Source: Macondimonas sp035325645
Lineage (GTDB): Bacteria > Pseudomonadota > Gammaproteobacteria > UBA5335
NCBI GenBank assembly: GCA_035325645.1
Contig: DAOKZK010000003.1
Location: forward strand, 12,171 to 76,170
Direction: 5' to 3'
Length of the DNA: 64,000 bases
This document shows, in pieces, positions 48,558 through 57,732 of the stretch; the stretch's first letter is position 1, and each line of letters begins with the position of its first letter. A program made the translations under genes and the position numbers. The notes beneath the pieces are model-generated. The model was not told the origin of the DNA. It worked only from the letters and a program-made list of their open reading frames with translations, and did not search any database.

Positions 48558-48611
48558 CCATCGCTCCCAAAAGCGATGAGCTTACCAAAAGCCGTCCCGG
48601 ACCCGCACGCC

Positions 48612-49439
48612 TCAGCCGCCAGGCGGGCGTCCGCCGGCAATCCTCGGCCACAGGTAGTCGATCGGCGCTTCGGCGATCCATCCCGCAAAAAGCGTGCGCA
48701 GGGCCTCATCATTCAGTTCACTGCGCCCAAGTGGCATGCCAACCGCCAAGGACAACCGCCCATCGATGCGCCGGCACGACAGCGGCAGCACCACCGCCCT
48801 GGTTGCACGCGCCAGCCGCTCGATCCGATCCGTGGCCGTCGGCGATCCTGCAGGTTCGGGGTAATCGGCCAGAATCACAACGGTTTCGCCGTGTTTGAGA
48901 CGTCGACAGATCTCCCGCGCATCGCAGCCATCGACGAGCTTTCCACCGGTACGGCTTGCCAGACGCGCAAGCGGCCCTCGCAGCGCCGCGTGGCGGAACA
49001 GGCGCGCCACCAGCCCGATTGGCACCCGCTCGGCCAGCGCTCGAATCCCGACGGGCAAGTCGATGAAATGTCCCGCAAGCAGGATGACCGGAACACGCCG
49101 CCGCTGCAGATCGGCTATCGCTGGCCAGCCGGTCACCGAAACCCCTGCCGGTGCACGGCCCGGTGTCCCCCAAAGCGATTCGATCAGATTGAATAAGGCT
49201 GCGGCGCGGCGCCTGAAGTACGCCGGGAGCTGGCCCTGCAACGCCGCCGGTGCGCCCGCCGGAAAGAGCACCGGAAAGGGCGGCGGGCAGCGGGTTTCGC
49301 AGCGCCAGAGCAGCCATCCCAACACGCCGGCCGCACAGACCGTTGCTGCCTTGGGCAGTCGGCTCAGGCAACGGCCCGCCCCATCGACCGCCGCCGCAAC
49401 CACGCGCTCGTTCAGCCCGATCGGCGGATCAGGCGGCAT
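48612..49439 (-). CDS. Divergent lipid A acyltransferase-like (LpxL/HtrB) protein
   Basis: This 275-residue protein resembles membrane-bound Kdo-lipid A acyltransferases: ALFNLIESLWG, PVILLAGHF, RHAALRGPLARLASRTGGK, LKHGETVVILADYP and the ending PIDYLWPRIAGG. The HX4E catalytic motif is not intact: after His124 the sequence is FIDLP, so Pro129 takes the usual acidic place. The later DQxxGPxGVFxPFFG stretch is also shortened. It may be inactive or use another acid. It lies 54 bp upstream of trpF in the transcript order. Confidence 0.7.
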   Translation of the reverse strand: MPPDPPIGLNERVVAAAVDGAGRCLSRLPKAATVCAAGVLGWLLWRCETRCPPPFPVLFPAGAPAALQGQLPAYFRRRAAALFNLIESLWGTPGRAPAGVSVTGWPAIADLQRRRVPVILLAGHFIDLPVGIRALAERVPIGLVARLFRHAALRGPLARLASRTGGKLVDGCDAREICRRLKHGETVVILADYPEPAGSPTATDRIERLARATRAVVLPLSCRRIDGRLSLAVGMPLGRSELNDEALRTLFAGWIAEAPIDYLWPRIAGGRPPGG

Positions 49440-49451
49440 GTGCGCTCCTCG

Positions 49452-50441
49452 TCAGGCCGACAGCGGCGCGGCCCGCCAGGGATGCAGCGCCTGCGCCACC
49501 ACCGACCAACCCGCGCCGGGGCGGCACACCTGCTCGCTCAGGTGCCGCCGGAAAGCACGCGCGCCCGGCAGCCCGTTGAACATGCCCAGCAGCGGCCGTG
49601 TCAGCGCATTGAGCGGCGTCCCGGCGGCCAGTTCGGCTTGCGCATAGGCGCCGTAGGACTCGATCACCTCGACCCGATCGGGTACCGCCCAGCCATCGCC
49701 GTAGAATCGCGCATCCACCTCGGCGAGGATCCACGGGCTGTCGTACACCGCCCGCCCCAGCATCACCCCGTCCAGCCCCGCGCCCGCGGCGAGGGCGGCA
49801 TCGAGATCGTTCAAGCCGCCGTTGAGGATGATCGCAAGCTCCGGCATGGCCGCTTTGACGCCGTGCACCCGCGCGTACTGCAGCGGCGGAACGGTGCGGT
49901 TTTCATGCGGGCTCAGCCCCTTGAGCCAAGCCTTGCGCGCATGGAGGATGAAAGTCCGGCATCCGGCCGCAGCGACGGTGCGGATGAAATGATGCAGATG
50001 TTCATCGTGGTCGAGTTCGTCGATCCCAAGTCGCGTCTTGATGGTCACCGGGATCTGCACCGCGGCCTGCATCGCGGCAACGCAGTCGGCGACGAGCGCG
50101 GGCTCGGCCATGAGGCAGGCCCCGAAACGCCCCCCCTGCACGCGGTCGCTGGGGCAGCCGACGTTCAGGTTGATCTCGTCATAACCCCAGTCCTCGCCGA
50201 GTCGGGCGCATTGGGCGAGCGCGGCGGGATCGCTGCCGCCGAGCTGCAGCGCCACCGGATGCTGGATCGTGCTATAGGCCAGATGGCGGTCGGGCTCACC
50301 GCGCAGGAGCGCGCCGGTCGTCACCATCTCGGTGTAGAGCCAGGCGTGGCGGCTGATCAGGCGCATCAGATGACGCGCGTGGCGGTCCGTGCAATCCAGC
50401 ATCGGCGCCACGCAGAAGCGGCGGGAGAAATCGGTATTCAT
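49452..50441 (-). CDS. dusA: tRNA-dihydrouridine(20/20a) synthase
   Basis: DusA reduces U20/U20a in tRNA with FMN and NADPH. The 329-residue protein has FCVAPMLDCTDRHAR, INLNVGCPSDRVQGG with its catalytic Cys in GRFGACLM, and FILHARKAWLKGLSP, which is a DusA-specific stretch. It stands 12 bp from the acyltransferase-like gene. Confidence 0.95.
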   Translation of the reverse strand: MNTDFSRRFCVAPMLDCTDRHARHLMRLISRHAWLYTEMVTTGALLRGEPDRHLAYSTIQHPVALQLGGSDPAALAQCARLGEDWGYDEINLNVGCPSDRVQGGRFGACLMAEPALVADCVAAMQAAVQIPVTIKTRLGIDELDHDEHLHHFIRTVAAAGCRTFILHARKAWLKGLSPHENRTVPPLQYARVHGVKAAMPELAIILNGGLNDLDAALAAGAGLDGVMLGRAVYDSPWILAEVDARFYGDGWAVPDRVEVIESYGAYAQAELAAGTPLNALTRPLLGMFNGLPGARAFRRHLSEQVCRPGAGWSVVAQALHPWRAAPLSA

Positions 50442-50516
50442 GCGCCGAGTCTACCAGCCGCTCGGTCCCGGCCGCGAAAGCCTGCTTGCAGAGCAACCCA
50501 ACCTGGCGTTCGAGCG

Positions 50517-51005
50517 TCAGCCGGCCGCGAGCGCGGCCACGATCGCCTGACGCAGGTCCGCATCCTCGGGCGGGGTCTGCGGCGAGAAGCGCGCCGCCAC
50601 TTTTCCGTCACCGCCGACCAGGAATTTCTCGAAATTCCAGCGGATGGCGCCGGGATGGCCCTGTTCCGGCGCGGTGAGCCAGGCATAGAGCGGATGGGCG
50701 CCCGGGCCGTTGACCTCGAGTTTCGCGCTGAGCGGAAAACTCACCTCGTAGCGCGTGCTGCAGAAGGCCCGGATGGTCTCGGGGTCGCCCGGCTCCTGGT
50801 TCATGAACTGGTTGCACGGGCAACCCAGGACGACGAGCCCCTGATCGCGGTATTCGCGGTACAAGGCCTCGAGCCCGGTGTATTGCGGCGTGAGCCCGCA
50901 GCGGCTGGCGACGTTCACCACCAGCACCGGGTGGCCGCGAAACGACGCCAGCGGCAGCGGTTCGCCTTCCAGAGTCTGCAACGTGAATGCGTGAAATCCG
51001 TCCAT
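50517..51005 (-). CDS. Glutathione peroxidase family protein
   Basis: This 162-residue thiol peroxidase has a cysteine at the selenocysteine position (NVASRCGLTPQY), then GCPCNQFMNQEPG and WNFEKFLVG. It reduces hydroperoxides, probably with thioredoxin or glutathione. ATG 51005 has AGGAG eight bases upstream; an in-frame start at 51032 is less likely. Confidence 0.93.
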   Translation of the reverse strand: MDGFHAFTLQTLEGEPLPLASFRGHPVLVVNVASRCGLTPQYTGLEALYREYRDQGLVVLGCPCNQFMNQEPGDPETIRAFCSTRYEVSFPLSAKLEVNGPGAHPLYAWLTAPEQGHPGAIRWNFEKFLVGGDGKVAARFSPQTPPEDADLRQAIVAALAAG

Positions 51006-51052
51006 GGCGATTGCTCCTCGCGGTGTGTCCAACAGGGTTTCCCGCCGCGCCC

Positions 51053-52147
51053 TCAGGTGGTGGCGGACACCGGCGCGGCAGACAGGCGCGCCGGCAGAGC
51101 GTCCTTCAGTTTGACGCGCAACTCGCGCAGGAGTTTCTCCGTGCTGGGCCAGTCGATGCAGGCATCGGTCACCGACACCCCATAGGCCATCTGGCTGCGA
51201 TCGGCGGCGATCTTCTGGTTGCCCCAGCCGATGTTGCTTTCCAGCATCAGCCCCACGATGGAGCGGTTGCCTTCCAGGATCTGGTTGGCGACGTTTTCCG
51301 CGACCAGTGCTTGCAAGCCGGGGTCCTTGTTGGAATTGGCGTGGCTGCAGTCGATGACGATGTTCTCGGCCAACCTGGCCTCGCGCAGCGCCCGCTCGCA
51401 GAGCGCGACGCTGACCGAGTCGTAGTTCGGCTGATGCCCCCCGCGCAGCACGACGTGGCCATAGGCGTTGCCGCGGGTGCGGATGACGGCGCTGCGGCCG
51501 TCCTGATCGATGCCCAGGAAGCTGTGCGGACTGGACACCGAGTGCAGCGCATTGATGGCGACGGTCAGGCTGCCGTCGGTGCCGTTCTTGAAGCCCACCG
51601 GCGTCGACAGGCCGCTGGCCATTTCGCGGTGGGTCTGCGATTCGGTGGTGCGCGCGCCGATCGCCGTCCAGGTGATCAGATCGGACAGATACTGCGGCAC
51701 GATGGGATCGAGGGCCTCCGTGCCGGCCGGCAGCCCCATGTCGGCCAGATCGACCAGCAGCCGGCGCGCGATGTGCAGGCCGTCTTCGATATGGAAGGAA
51801 TCATCCAGATGGGGATCGTTGATCAGGCCCTTCCAGCCGGTCGTGGTGCGCGGCTTTTCAAAATACACGCGCATGACGATGAGCAAGGTGTCGCTCACAT
51901 CATGGGCCAGCGCCAGCAGACGCTGCGCATAATCCCGCGCCGCATCGACGTCGTGCACCGAACACGGGCCGATCACCACCAACAGCCGATGATCCGCCCG
52001 GTCGAGGATGCGGCGCACATTGCGGCGCCCCTCCAGAACGGTCCGTTCCCCCGTCGCACCGAGCGGAATCTCAGCCTTGAGCTGCCGCGGCGTGATCAGT
52101 ACATCCTGCGCGGCGACATTGACGTTGTTCAACAATTGATCGGACAT
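51053..52147 (-). CDS. 3-deoxy-7-phosphoheptulonate synthase, class I (AroG type)
   Basis: DAHP synthase condenses PEP and erythrose 4-phosphate, the first shikimate step. The 364-residue protein has VIGPCSVHD, MRVYFEKPRTTTGWKG, and IVIDCSHANSNKDP. The AroG/AroF/AroH type is inferred; feedback specificity cannot be set. ATG 52147 has GGAAG upstream; ATG 52159 is an alternative. Confidence 0.96.
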   Translation of the reverse strand: MSDQLLNNVNVAAQDVLITPRQLKAEIPLGATGERTVLEGRRNVRRILDRADHRLLVVIGPCSVHDVDAARDYAQRLLALAHDVSDTLLIVMRVYFEKPRTTTGWKGLINDPHLDDSFHIEDGLHIARRLLVDLADMGLPAGTEALDPIVPQYLSDLITWTAIGARTTESQTHREMASGLSTPVGFKNGTDGSLTVAINALHSVSSPHSFLGIDQDGRSAVIRTRGNAYGHVVLRGGHQPNYDSVSVALCERALREARLAENIVIDCSHANSNKDPGLQALVAENVANQILEGNRSIVGLMLESNIGWGNQKIAADRSQMAYGVSVTDACIDWPSTEKLLRELRVKLKDALPARLSAAPVSATT

Positions 52148-52280
52148 CGGATCTTCCATTCGTAATCGACCCTGCGGGGAAAACGCACCTTGCGCCTCGG
52201 CGTCGGTCCAACGCCAACCCCGGGCGCCTTGTGTCGCGGGTCAGGTAAAATCCAGCCATCCTACGCCGACAAGCTGAACC

Positions 52281-53054
52281 ATGACCGAACGCCATCACCT
52301 CAAGCTGCTAACCTACAACATCCAGGTCGGCATCGAAACCAGCCGCTATCACCACTATGTCACACGCGCCTGGCGCTATGCCCTGCCCTTCCGCTCCCGG
52401 CATGAAAACCTCAATCGCATCGCGCAGATCCTGGCACCCTACGACTTGGTCGCCTTGCAGGAGACCGACGCCGGCAGCCTGCGCAGCAACTATGTCGACC
52501 AGGTCGCGCATCTCGCCGAGCAGGCGGGTTTCCCCTACTGGCACACCCGCATCAACCGCCGCTTGGGCCGATGGGCCCGGCACAGCATGGGCCTGCTCAG
52601 TCGCTACCGGCCCACGGAGGTGCGTGAGGTCAGCCTGCCCAGCCGCATTCCTGGCCGCGGTGCCCTCATCGCCCGGTTCGGAGAGGAAACCGAAGGACTG
52701 CTGGTGATCGTCGCCCACCTGTCGCTCGACCGGCGCTCCCAGGCCAACCAGCTCGCCTTCCTCAGCAGCATGATCGGCAACAATCCCCATGCCATCCTGA
52801 TGGGCGATCTGAACTGCAGCTGGGATGCCGTCCGCAACCACCACGCGCTGGCCGGCCTGCGCGGTTCGCCGCACCCCCTGCCGAGCTATCCGAGCTGGCG
52901 CCCGACCCGCAGCCTCGACCACATCCTGGTCACCCCCAGCCTCGACATCCAGCACACGCAGGTGGTCAGTCACGTCGCCTCGGATCATCTCCCGCTCGCC
53001 ATGCACGTCACCCTGCCGCAGCACCTGCGCCTGTCCGACGATCCGACAAGCTGA
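52281..53054 (+). CDS. Endonuclease/exonuclease/phosphatase family protein
   Basis: This 257-residue EEP-fold protein begins LKLLTYNIQVG, with the metal glutamate in LVALQETDAG, MGDLNCSWD, SLDHILV and ASDHLPLAM. The fold serves nucleases, phosphodiesterases and phospholipases, so the substrate is unknown. No signal peptide is seen. It lies 8 bp before apt. Confidence 0.88.
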   Translation: MTERHHLKLLTYNIQVGIETSRYHHYVTRAWRYALPFRSRHENLNRIAQILAPYDLVALQETDAGSLRSNYVDQVAHLAEQAGFPYWHTRINRRLGRWARHSMGLLSRYRPTEVREVSLPSRIPGRGALIARFGEETEGLLVIVAHLSLDRRSQANQLAFLSSMIGNNPHAILMGDLNCSWDAVRNHHALAGLRGSPHPLPSYPSWRPTRSLDHILVTPSLDIQHTQVVSHVASDHLPLAMHVTLPQHLRLSDDPTS

Positions 53055-53062
53055 GGCCGCGG

Positions 53063-53575
53063 ATGAATCTCGAACCCTACATTCGCCAGACGCCGGATTT
53101 CCCGCGGCCGGGCATCCTCTTCTATGACATGGCGCCGCTGCTCGCCTGCCCCGACGCCTGGCAGGTCGCGCTCGGCCGTATGGGCCGACAGGTGCTTGCC
53201 CATGCGCCGGACGTGCTGGTGGGGATCGAATCTCGCGGCTTCCTGCTCGCGGCGCCCCTGGCGCTGAAACTGGGCTGTGGTCTGGTCATGGTCCGCAAGC
53301 CGGGCAAGCTGCCCGGCCCCTGTCTTGGTCACGACTATGCGCTCGAGTACGGCACCGACCGCCTCGAGATTCAGCGGGACCTGCTGGCGCCGGGACAGCG
53401 TGTGGTCGTGGTGGACGATGTGCTCGCCACCGGCGGGACGCTCGCCGCCGCCTGCGCACTGGTGCGCCAGAGCGACGCCCACGTCGCCGCGGCCGCGACC
53501 TTGATCGAACTCGGCTTTCTGGACGGCCGCCAGCGCCTCGACGTGCCCTACTCCAGTGTCATTGCCTACATCTGA
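53063..53575 (+). CDS. apt: Adenine phosphoribosyltransferase
   Basis: Apt salvages adenine to AMP. The 170-residue protein has FPRPGILFYD, GIESRGFLLAAPLA and the PRPP loop VVVVDDVLATGGTLAAA. The start follows the EEP gene by 8 bp, so they are co-transcribed. Confidence 0.97.
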   Translation: MNLEPYIRQTPDFPRPGILFYDMAPLLACPDAWQVALGRMGRQVLAHAPDVLVGIESRGFLLAAPLALKLGCGLVMVRKPGKLPGPCLGHDYALEYGTDRLEIQRDLLAPGQRVVVVDDVLATGGTLAAACALVRQSDAHVAAAATLIELGFLDGRQRLDVPYSSVIAYI

Positions 53576-53608
53576 TGGGCAGTCGCTGACACGGGCGCAT
53601 TGCGTCGC

Positions 53609-54616
53609 TCAAACCCGATAGTAATCCCGGTACCACGCGACGAAGCGGGAGATGCCTTCGGTCACGGGCGTGGACGGCTTGTAGCCGGTATCGCGTTGCA
53701 AGGGCGTGCAGTCGGCCCAGGTGTCGGGCACATCCCCGGGTTGCATCGGCTGCAGGTCGAGGCGCGCGGCCCGCCCCAGCGCGGCCTCCAGGGTGCGGAT
53801 GTAGGTGATGAGATCCACCGGCTGGCCATTGCCGATGTTGTAGAGCCGGTAGGGCGCGCTGCTGGCCGAGGGATCGGGCCGGGCCGGATCGAACGCAGGA
53901 TCCGGCCGCGCCGGACGGTCGAGCACGCGCACGATGCCCTCGACCACATCGTCGATGTAAGTGAAATCCCGCTTGTGGTGGCCGTGGTTGAACACCGGGA
54001 TGGGCTCACCGGCCAGGATGGCGCGGGTGAAGCTGAACAGCGCCATGTCCGGCCGGCCCCACGGCCCATAGACGGTGAAGAAACGCAGGCCGGTGGTCGG
54101 GATGCCGTATAGATGGCTGTAGGCGTGCGCCATGGCCTCGTTGGCCTTCTTGGTCGCCCCGTACAGGGCGAGCGGATGATCGGCCGACGCCTCGGCCCGA
54201 AACGGCATGGCCGTGTTGCCGCCGTAGACCGAACTGCTGGACGCATAGACCAGATGCGCCACGCTACGTGACCGGCAGCCTTCCAGGACGTGCAGGAATC
54301 CGGTCAGGTTGCTCTCGGCGTAGGCATGCGGATGGGTGAGGGAATAGCGCACGCCGGCCTGCGCGGCCAGATGCACGACCCGCTCGATGGCCTGCTCGCG
54401 GAACAAGCGCTCCATCCCGGCCCGGTCGGCCAGATCGATCTTTTGAAACGCAAAACCCGCCCGCGCCTGCAGCCGGGCCAGTCGCGCCTCCTTGAGGCCG
54501 ACCTCGTAGTAGTCGTTGAGGTTGTCCAGCCCAATGACCGTCTCGCCCCGCGCCAGCAAGCGCTCGGCCAGATGAAAACCGATGAAACCGGCCGCGCCGG
54601 TGACCAGAATCGCCAT
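53609..54616 (-). CDS. NAD-dependent epimerase, UDP-glucuronate 4-epimerase-like
   Basis: The 335-residue extended SDR has GAAGFIGFHLAERLL, the YASSSSVYG strand, YGATKKANE with Tyr-Lys, and RFFTVYGPWGRPDMALF. These match UDP-glucuronate/galacturonate 4-epimerases (WcaG/CapI type) used for surface polysaccharide. There is no polysaccharide cluster around it in this window. It lies 30 bp past lipA. Confidence 0.88.
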   Translation of the reverse strand: MAILVTGAAGFIGFHLAERLLARGETVIGLDNLNDYYEVGLKEARLARLQARAGFAFQKIDLADRAGMERLFREQAIERVVHLAAQAGVRYSLTHPHAYAESNLTGFLHVLEGCRSRSVAHLVYASSSSVYGGNTAMPFRAEASADHPLALYGATKKANEAMAHAYSHLYGIPTTGLRFFTVYGPWGRPDMALFSFTRAILAGEPIPVFNHGHHKRDFTYIDDVVEGIVRVLDRPARPDPAFDPARPDPSASSAPYRLYNIGNGQPVDLITYIRTLEAALGRAARLDLQPMQPGDVPDTWADCTPLQRDTGYKPSTPVTEGISRFVAWYRDYYRV

Positions 54617-54646
54617 TTGAACGTCCCGTTGCAGAAGGGGCCGGGC

Positions 54647-55633
54647 TCAGAGGCCCGCATTGTTGCGGGCAAAGACGCGCTCGGCGCGATAGCTCGAACG
54701 CACCAAAGGTCCGGCCACCACCTCGAGAAAACCCAGCTCCAGACCCCAGGCGCGATAGCGCGCGAAATCCTCCGGCGGCACATAGCGCTCGACCGGCAGG
54801 TGGTTGGCCGTCGGCCGCAGATACTGACCGAAAGTGACGATGTCGACCCCGGCGGCGCGGGCATCGCTGAGGGTTTCCTCGATTTCGGCGTCCGTTTCGC
54901 CCAGGCCCAGCATCAGGCTGGTCTTGGTCAGCACCCCGGGCGCAGCGGCCTTGGCGGTCTGCAGCACCGCGAGCGTTCGCTCGTAGCCTGCCCGGGGATC
55001 GCGGACCGGGTGGGTCAGTCGGCGCACAGTTTCGAGATTCTGCGCATAGACCTGCAGGCCCGAGGTGGCCACCGCCGCCACCGCCTCCGGTCGCCCGCCG
55101 AAATCGGGGGTGAGCGCTTCGACCGCCGTTTCCGGGCACGCCGCGCGGATGGCGCGCACGCAGGCCGCGTAATGTGCCGCCCCGCCGTCGGGCAGATCGT
55201 CGCGGTCGACCGAGGTCAGGACGACGTATTTGAGCCCCATGAGCCGCACGGCCTCGGCCGCATGGGCCGGCTCATCCGCGTCGAGCCGCCCTTTCGGATT
55301 GCCCGTCGCGACCGCGCAAAACCGGCAGGCGCGGGTACACACCGCACCCAGGATCATCAGCGTGGCCGTGCCGTGACTCCAGCACTCGGCGAGGTTGGGG
55401 CACAGCGACTCCTCGCACACCGTCGCCAGACGGTTGTCGCGCACGATCTGCCGCACCTCGACGTAGCGCCCCGCCCCCGGCACCGATACCCGCAGCCACG
55501 GCGGTTTGTCGCCCCGCTGCGGCGGCGCGGCATCGCGTCGTTGCTTGACACCATGTTTGATCGCCGTCACGCCGTCTTGCGTGAACTTCTCGCCGCTGCG
55601 GGCCAGCGCTTTGGAAGAGGACGTTTCGCTCAT
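54647..55633 (-). CDS. lipA: Lipoyl synthase
   Basis: LipA inserts sulfur into octanoyl groups of lipoyl proteins. The 328-residue radical-SAM enzyme has the auxiliary cluster CEESLCPNLAEC and the SAM cluster CTRACRFC. SDPNPP-like GNPKGRLDADEP and the C-terminal RSSYRAE follow. lipB is not adjacent. Confidence 0.97.
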   Translation of the reverse strand: MSETSSSKALARSGEKFTQDGVTAIKHGVKQRRDAAPPQRGDKPPWLRVSVPGAGRYVEVRQIVRDNRLATVCEESLCPNLAECWSHGTATLMILGAVCTRACRFCAVATGNPKGRLDADEPAHAAEAVRLMGLKYVVLTSVDRDDLPDGGAAHYAACVRAIRAACPETAVEALTPDFGGRPEAVAAVATSGLQVYAQNLETVRRLTHPVRDPRAGYERTLAVLQTAKAAAPGVLTKTSLMLGLGETDAEIEETLSDARAAGVDIVTFGQYLRPTANHLPVERYVPPEDFARYRAWGLELGFLEVVAGPLVRSSYRAERVFARNNAGL

Positions 55634-55791
55634 GGCGGAGGGCCTTGGAAGCAGTCATCGGCCGGGCCATGATACCAGCCCGACGGCTTGGCAAGATTGC
55701 GCCCGCTTCGGATAATGCCGGACTGCTTGCTGCCGATACAAGCGTTATTCGAAAAAGTATTAACCTTCGATCCTCATGTGGAAACCACCCT

Positions 55792-57555
55792 ATGGATTGG
55801 GCTGCCTGGCTGACGCTCGCAATTCTGGCCGGCATGGTCGGCACCCTGATCTTCACCAATCTCGCTGCCGATGCGGTGTTTCTCGGTGCCGTAACCCTGC
55901 TCATGGTTTCGGGCATTCTCACGCCCAAGGAAGCGTTCGCGGGCTTCGGGAATGAGGGGATGATCACCGTCGGCGTGCTGTGCATCGTGGCGGTGGCGCT
56001 GGAGGAAACAGGCGGCATCCATTGGCTGGTGCAGAATGTGCTGCGCCGCCCGCGCTCCTTGCGCCACGCGCTGTGGCGCACCATGGCGCCGACCGCTGTC
56101 TTCAGCGCGTTTTTGAACAATACCCCGCTGGTCGCCATGATGATTCCTGCCGTCAACAACTGGACCAAGAAGTTCAATCTGCCGGCCTCCAAACTGCTGC
56201 TGCCCATGAACTACGCGACGATCCTCGGCGGCACCTGCGCCCTGATCGGCACCAGCACCAACCTCGTCGTCGCCAGCATGCTGATCGGCGAGGACATCCA
56301 CCTCAGCCTCTTCAGCATCGCGCCGATCGGCATTCCGGTCGCCATCGTGGGCATCGTGTTCCTGCTGCTGTTCACCGACCGGCTGCTGCCCGACCGGCGA
56401 CCGGCCATCAGCCAGATGGCCGATCCGCGCGAATACAGTGTCGAGATGCTGGTGGAAAGCACGGGACCGCTGGTCGGCCAGAGCATCGAGCAGGCTGGAC
56501 TGCGTCACCTGCCGGGCCTCTATCTGGCCGAAATCGATCGGCGCGGCCAGATTCTCGCCGCGGTCTCGCCCCAGGAGACACTGCAGGCCGGCGACCGCCT
56601 GCTGTTCGTGGGCATGGTCGACTCGGTGGTCGAACTGCAGAAAATCCGCGGGCTGACGCCGGCCACCCAGCAAATCTTCAAGCTGGAAGGTCCGCGCTCG
56701 GGCCGCTGCCTGGTGGAAGCCGTCGTATCCGGCAGCGGGCCACTTGCCGGAACCAGTATCCGCGACGTCGGTTTTCGCACACGCTACAACGCCGTGGTCA
56801 TCGCAGTGGCCCGCAGTGGCCGGCGTCTCGACCAGAAAATCGGCGACATCGAACTCGAGCGCGGCGACACACTGCTGCTGGAGGCGCGGCCCAACTTTTT
56901 CGAGGAACACCGCAACTCGCGTGATTTTTTGCTGGTGCGGCGCATCGAGGACTCCAGCCCGCCGCGTCATGAACACGCCAGGCGCGCGGTCCTGATCATG
57001 CTGGCCATGATCCTGAGTGTCTCCTTCGGCCTGTTCAGAATGCTGGAAGCCGCTCTGCTCGCAGCCGGCCTGATGATCGCGTCAGGTTGCGTCGGCGGCA
57101 ATACCGCGCGGCGAAGCATCGACTGGCCCACACTGATCGTGATCGGTGCCTCCTTCGGTCTCAGCGCCGCGCTGGAAAAGACCGGCGCAGCGCGCGCGGT
57201 GACCGAGACACTGATGGGCTTCACCGGCTCCGATCCGACCGGTAATCTCATCATGATCTACGCTGTGACCGTGCTCCTCACCAACGTCATCACCAACAAC
57301 GCGGCGGCCGCCCTCATGTTCCCCTTTGCGGTGAGCACGGCAAGCAGCCTGGGGGTCAGTTTGCTACCCTTTGGCATCGCCATCATGATGGGCGCTTCGG
57401 CCGCGTATGCCACGCCCATGGCCTATCAGACCAACCTGATGGTGATGGGGCCGGGCGGCTACCGCTTCATCGATTATGTGCGCTTGGGCGTCCCGTTGCT
57501 GCTCATCACCTCGACCGTCACGCTGATCCTGATTCCGCGCATCTGGTCTTTCTAG
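55792..57555 (+). CDS. SLC13-family permease with two TrkA-C domains
   Basis: This 587-residue transporter has about 10-12 membrane helices split by two cytoplasmic TrkA-C (RCK_C) domains at roughly residues 215-290 and 310-380. The paired NNTPLVAMMIP and TNNAAAALMFP turns match the DASS/SLC13 inverted repeat. Its place 177 bp before sulfate adenylyltransferase suggests sulfate uptake, which is an inference. ATG 55792 starts MDWAAWLT; the frame is open from 55645 without similarity. Confidence 0.87.
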   Translation: MDWAAWLTLAILAGMVGTLIFTNLAADAVFLGAVTLLMVSGILTPKEAFAGFGNEGMITVGVLCIVAVALEETGGIHWLVQNVLRRPRSLRHALWRTMAPTAVFSAFLNNTPLVAMMIPAVNNWTKKFNLPASKLLLPMNYATILGGTCALIGTSTNLVVASMLIGEDIHLSLFSIAPIGIPVAIVGIVFLLLFTDRLLPDRRPAISQMADPREYSVEMLVESTGPLVGQSIEQAGLRHLPGLYLAEIDRRGQILAAVSPQETLQAGDRLLFVGMVDSVVELQKIRGLTPATQQIFKLEGPRSGRCLVEAVVSGSGPLAGTSIRDVGFRTRYNAVVIAVARSGRRLDQKIGDIELERGDTLLLEARPNFFEEHRNSRDFLLVRRIEDSSPPRHEHARRAVLIMLAMILSVSFGLFRMLEAALLAAGLMIASGCVGGNTARRSIDWPTLIVIGASFGLSAALEKTGAARAVTETLMGFTGSDPTGNLIMIYAVTVLLTNVITNNAAAALMFPFAVSTASSLGVSLLPFGIAIMMGASAAYATPMAYQTNLMVMGPGGYRFIDYVRLGVPLLLITSTVTLILIPRIWSF

Positions 57556-57660
57556 GGAAACGCCGCACAACGGGCCACAATCTGGACTACTGGAGCACAA
57601 GTTCTTGAGTTCATTGAACGACGGCTCATTCCTTTGGGGCTCATCCAGCGTTTCCCAGGT
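57555..57660. repeat. Inverted repeat between permease and sulfate adenylyltransferase
   Basis: GGGAAACGC at 57555-57563 and GCGTTTCCC at 57648-57656 are perfect 9-bp inverted arms 84 bp apart. The first arm overlaps the last base of the permease stop codon. The stretch to 57732 has no gene. It may form a long-range stem in a leader or intercistronic RNA. Confidence 0.5.
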
Positions 57661-57732
57661 GCGTCCGCAGGCGGTTCCGAACCGATGCGCGCTTTCCTCA
57701 ACCTTCCCTAGACTTTCGACAGGCGAATACCG

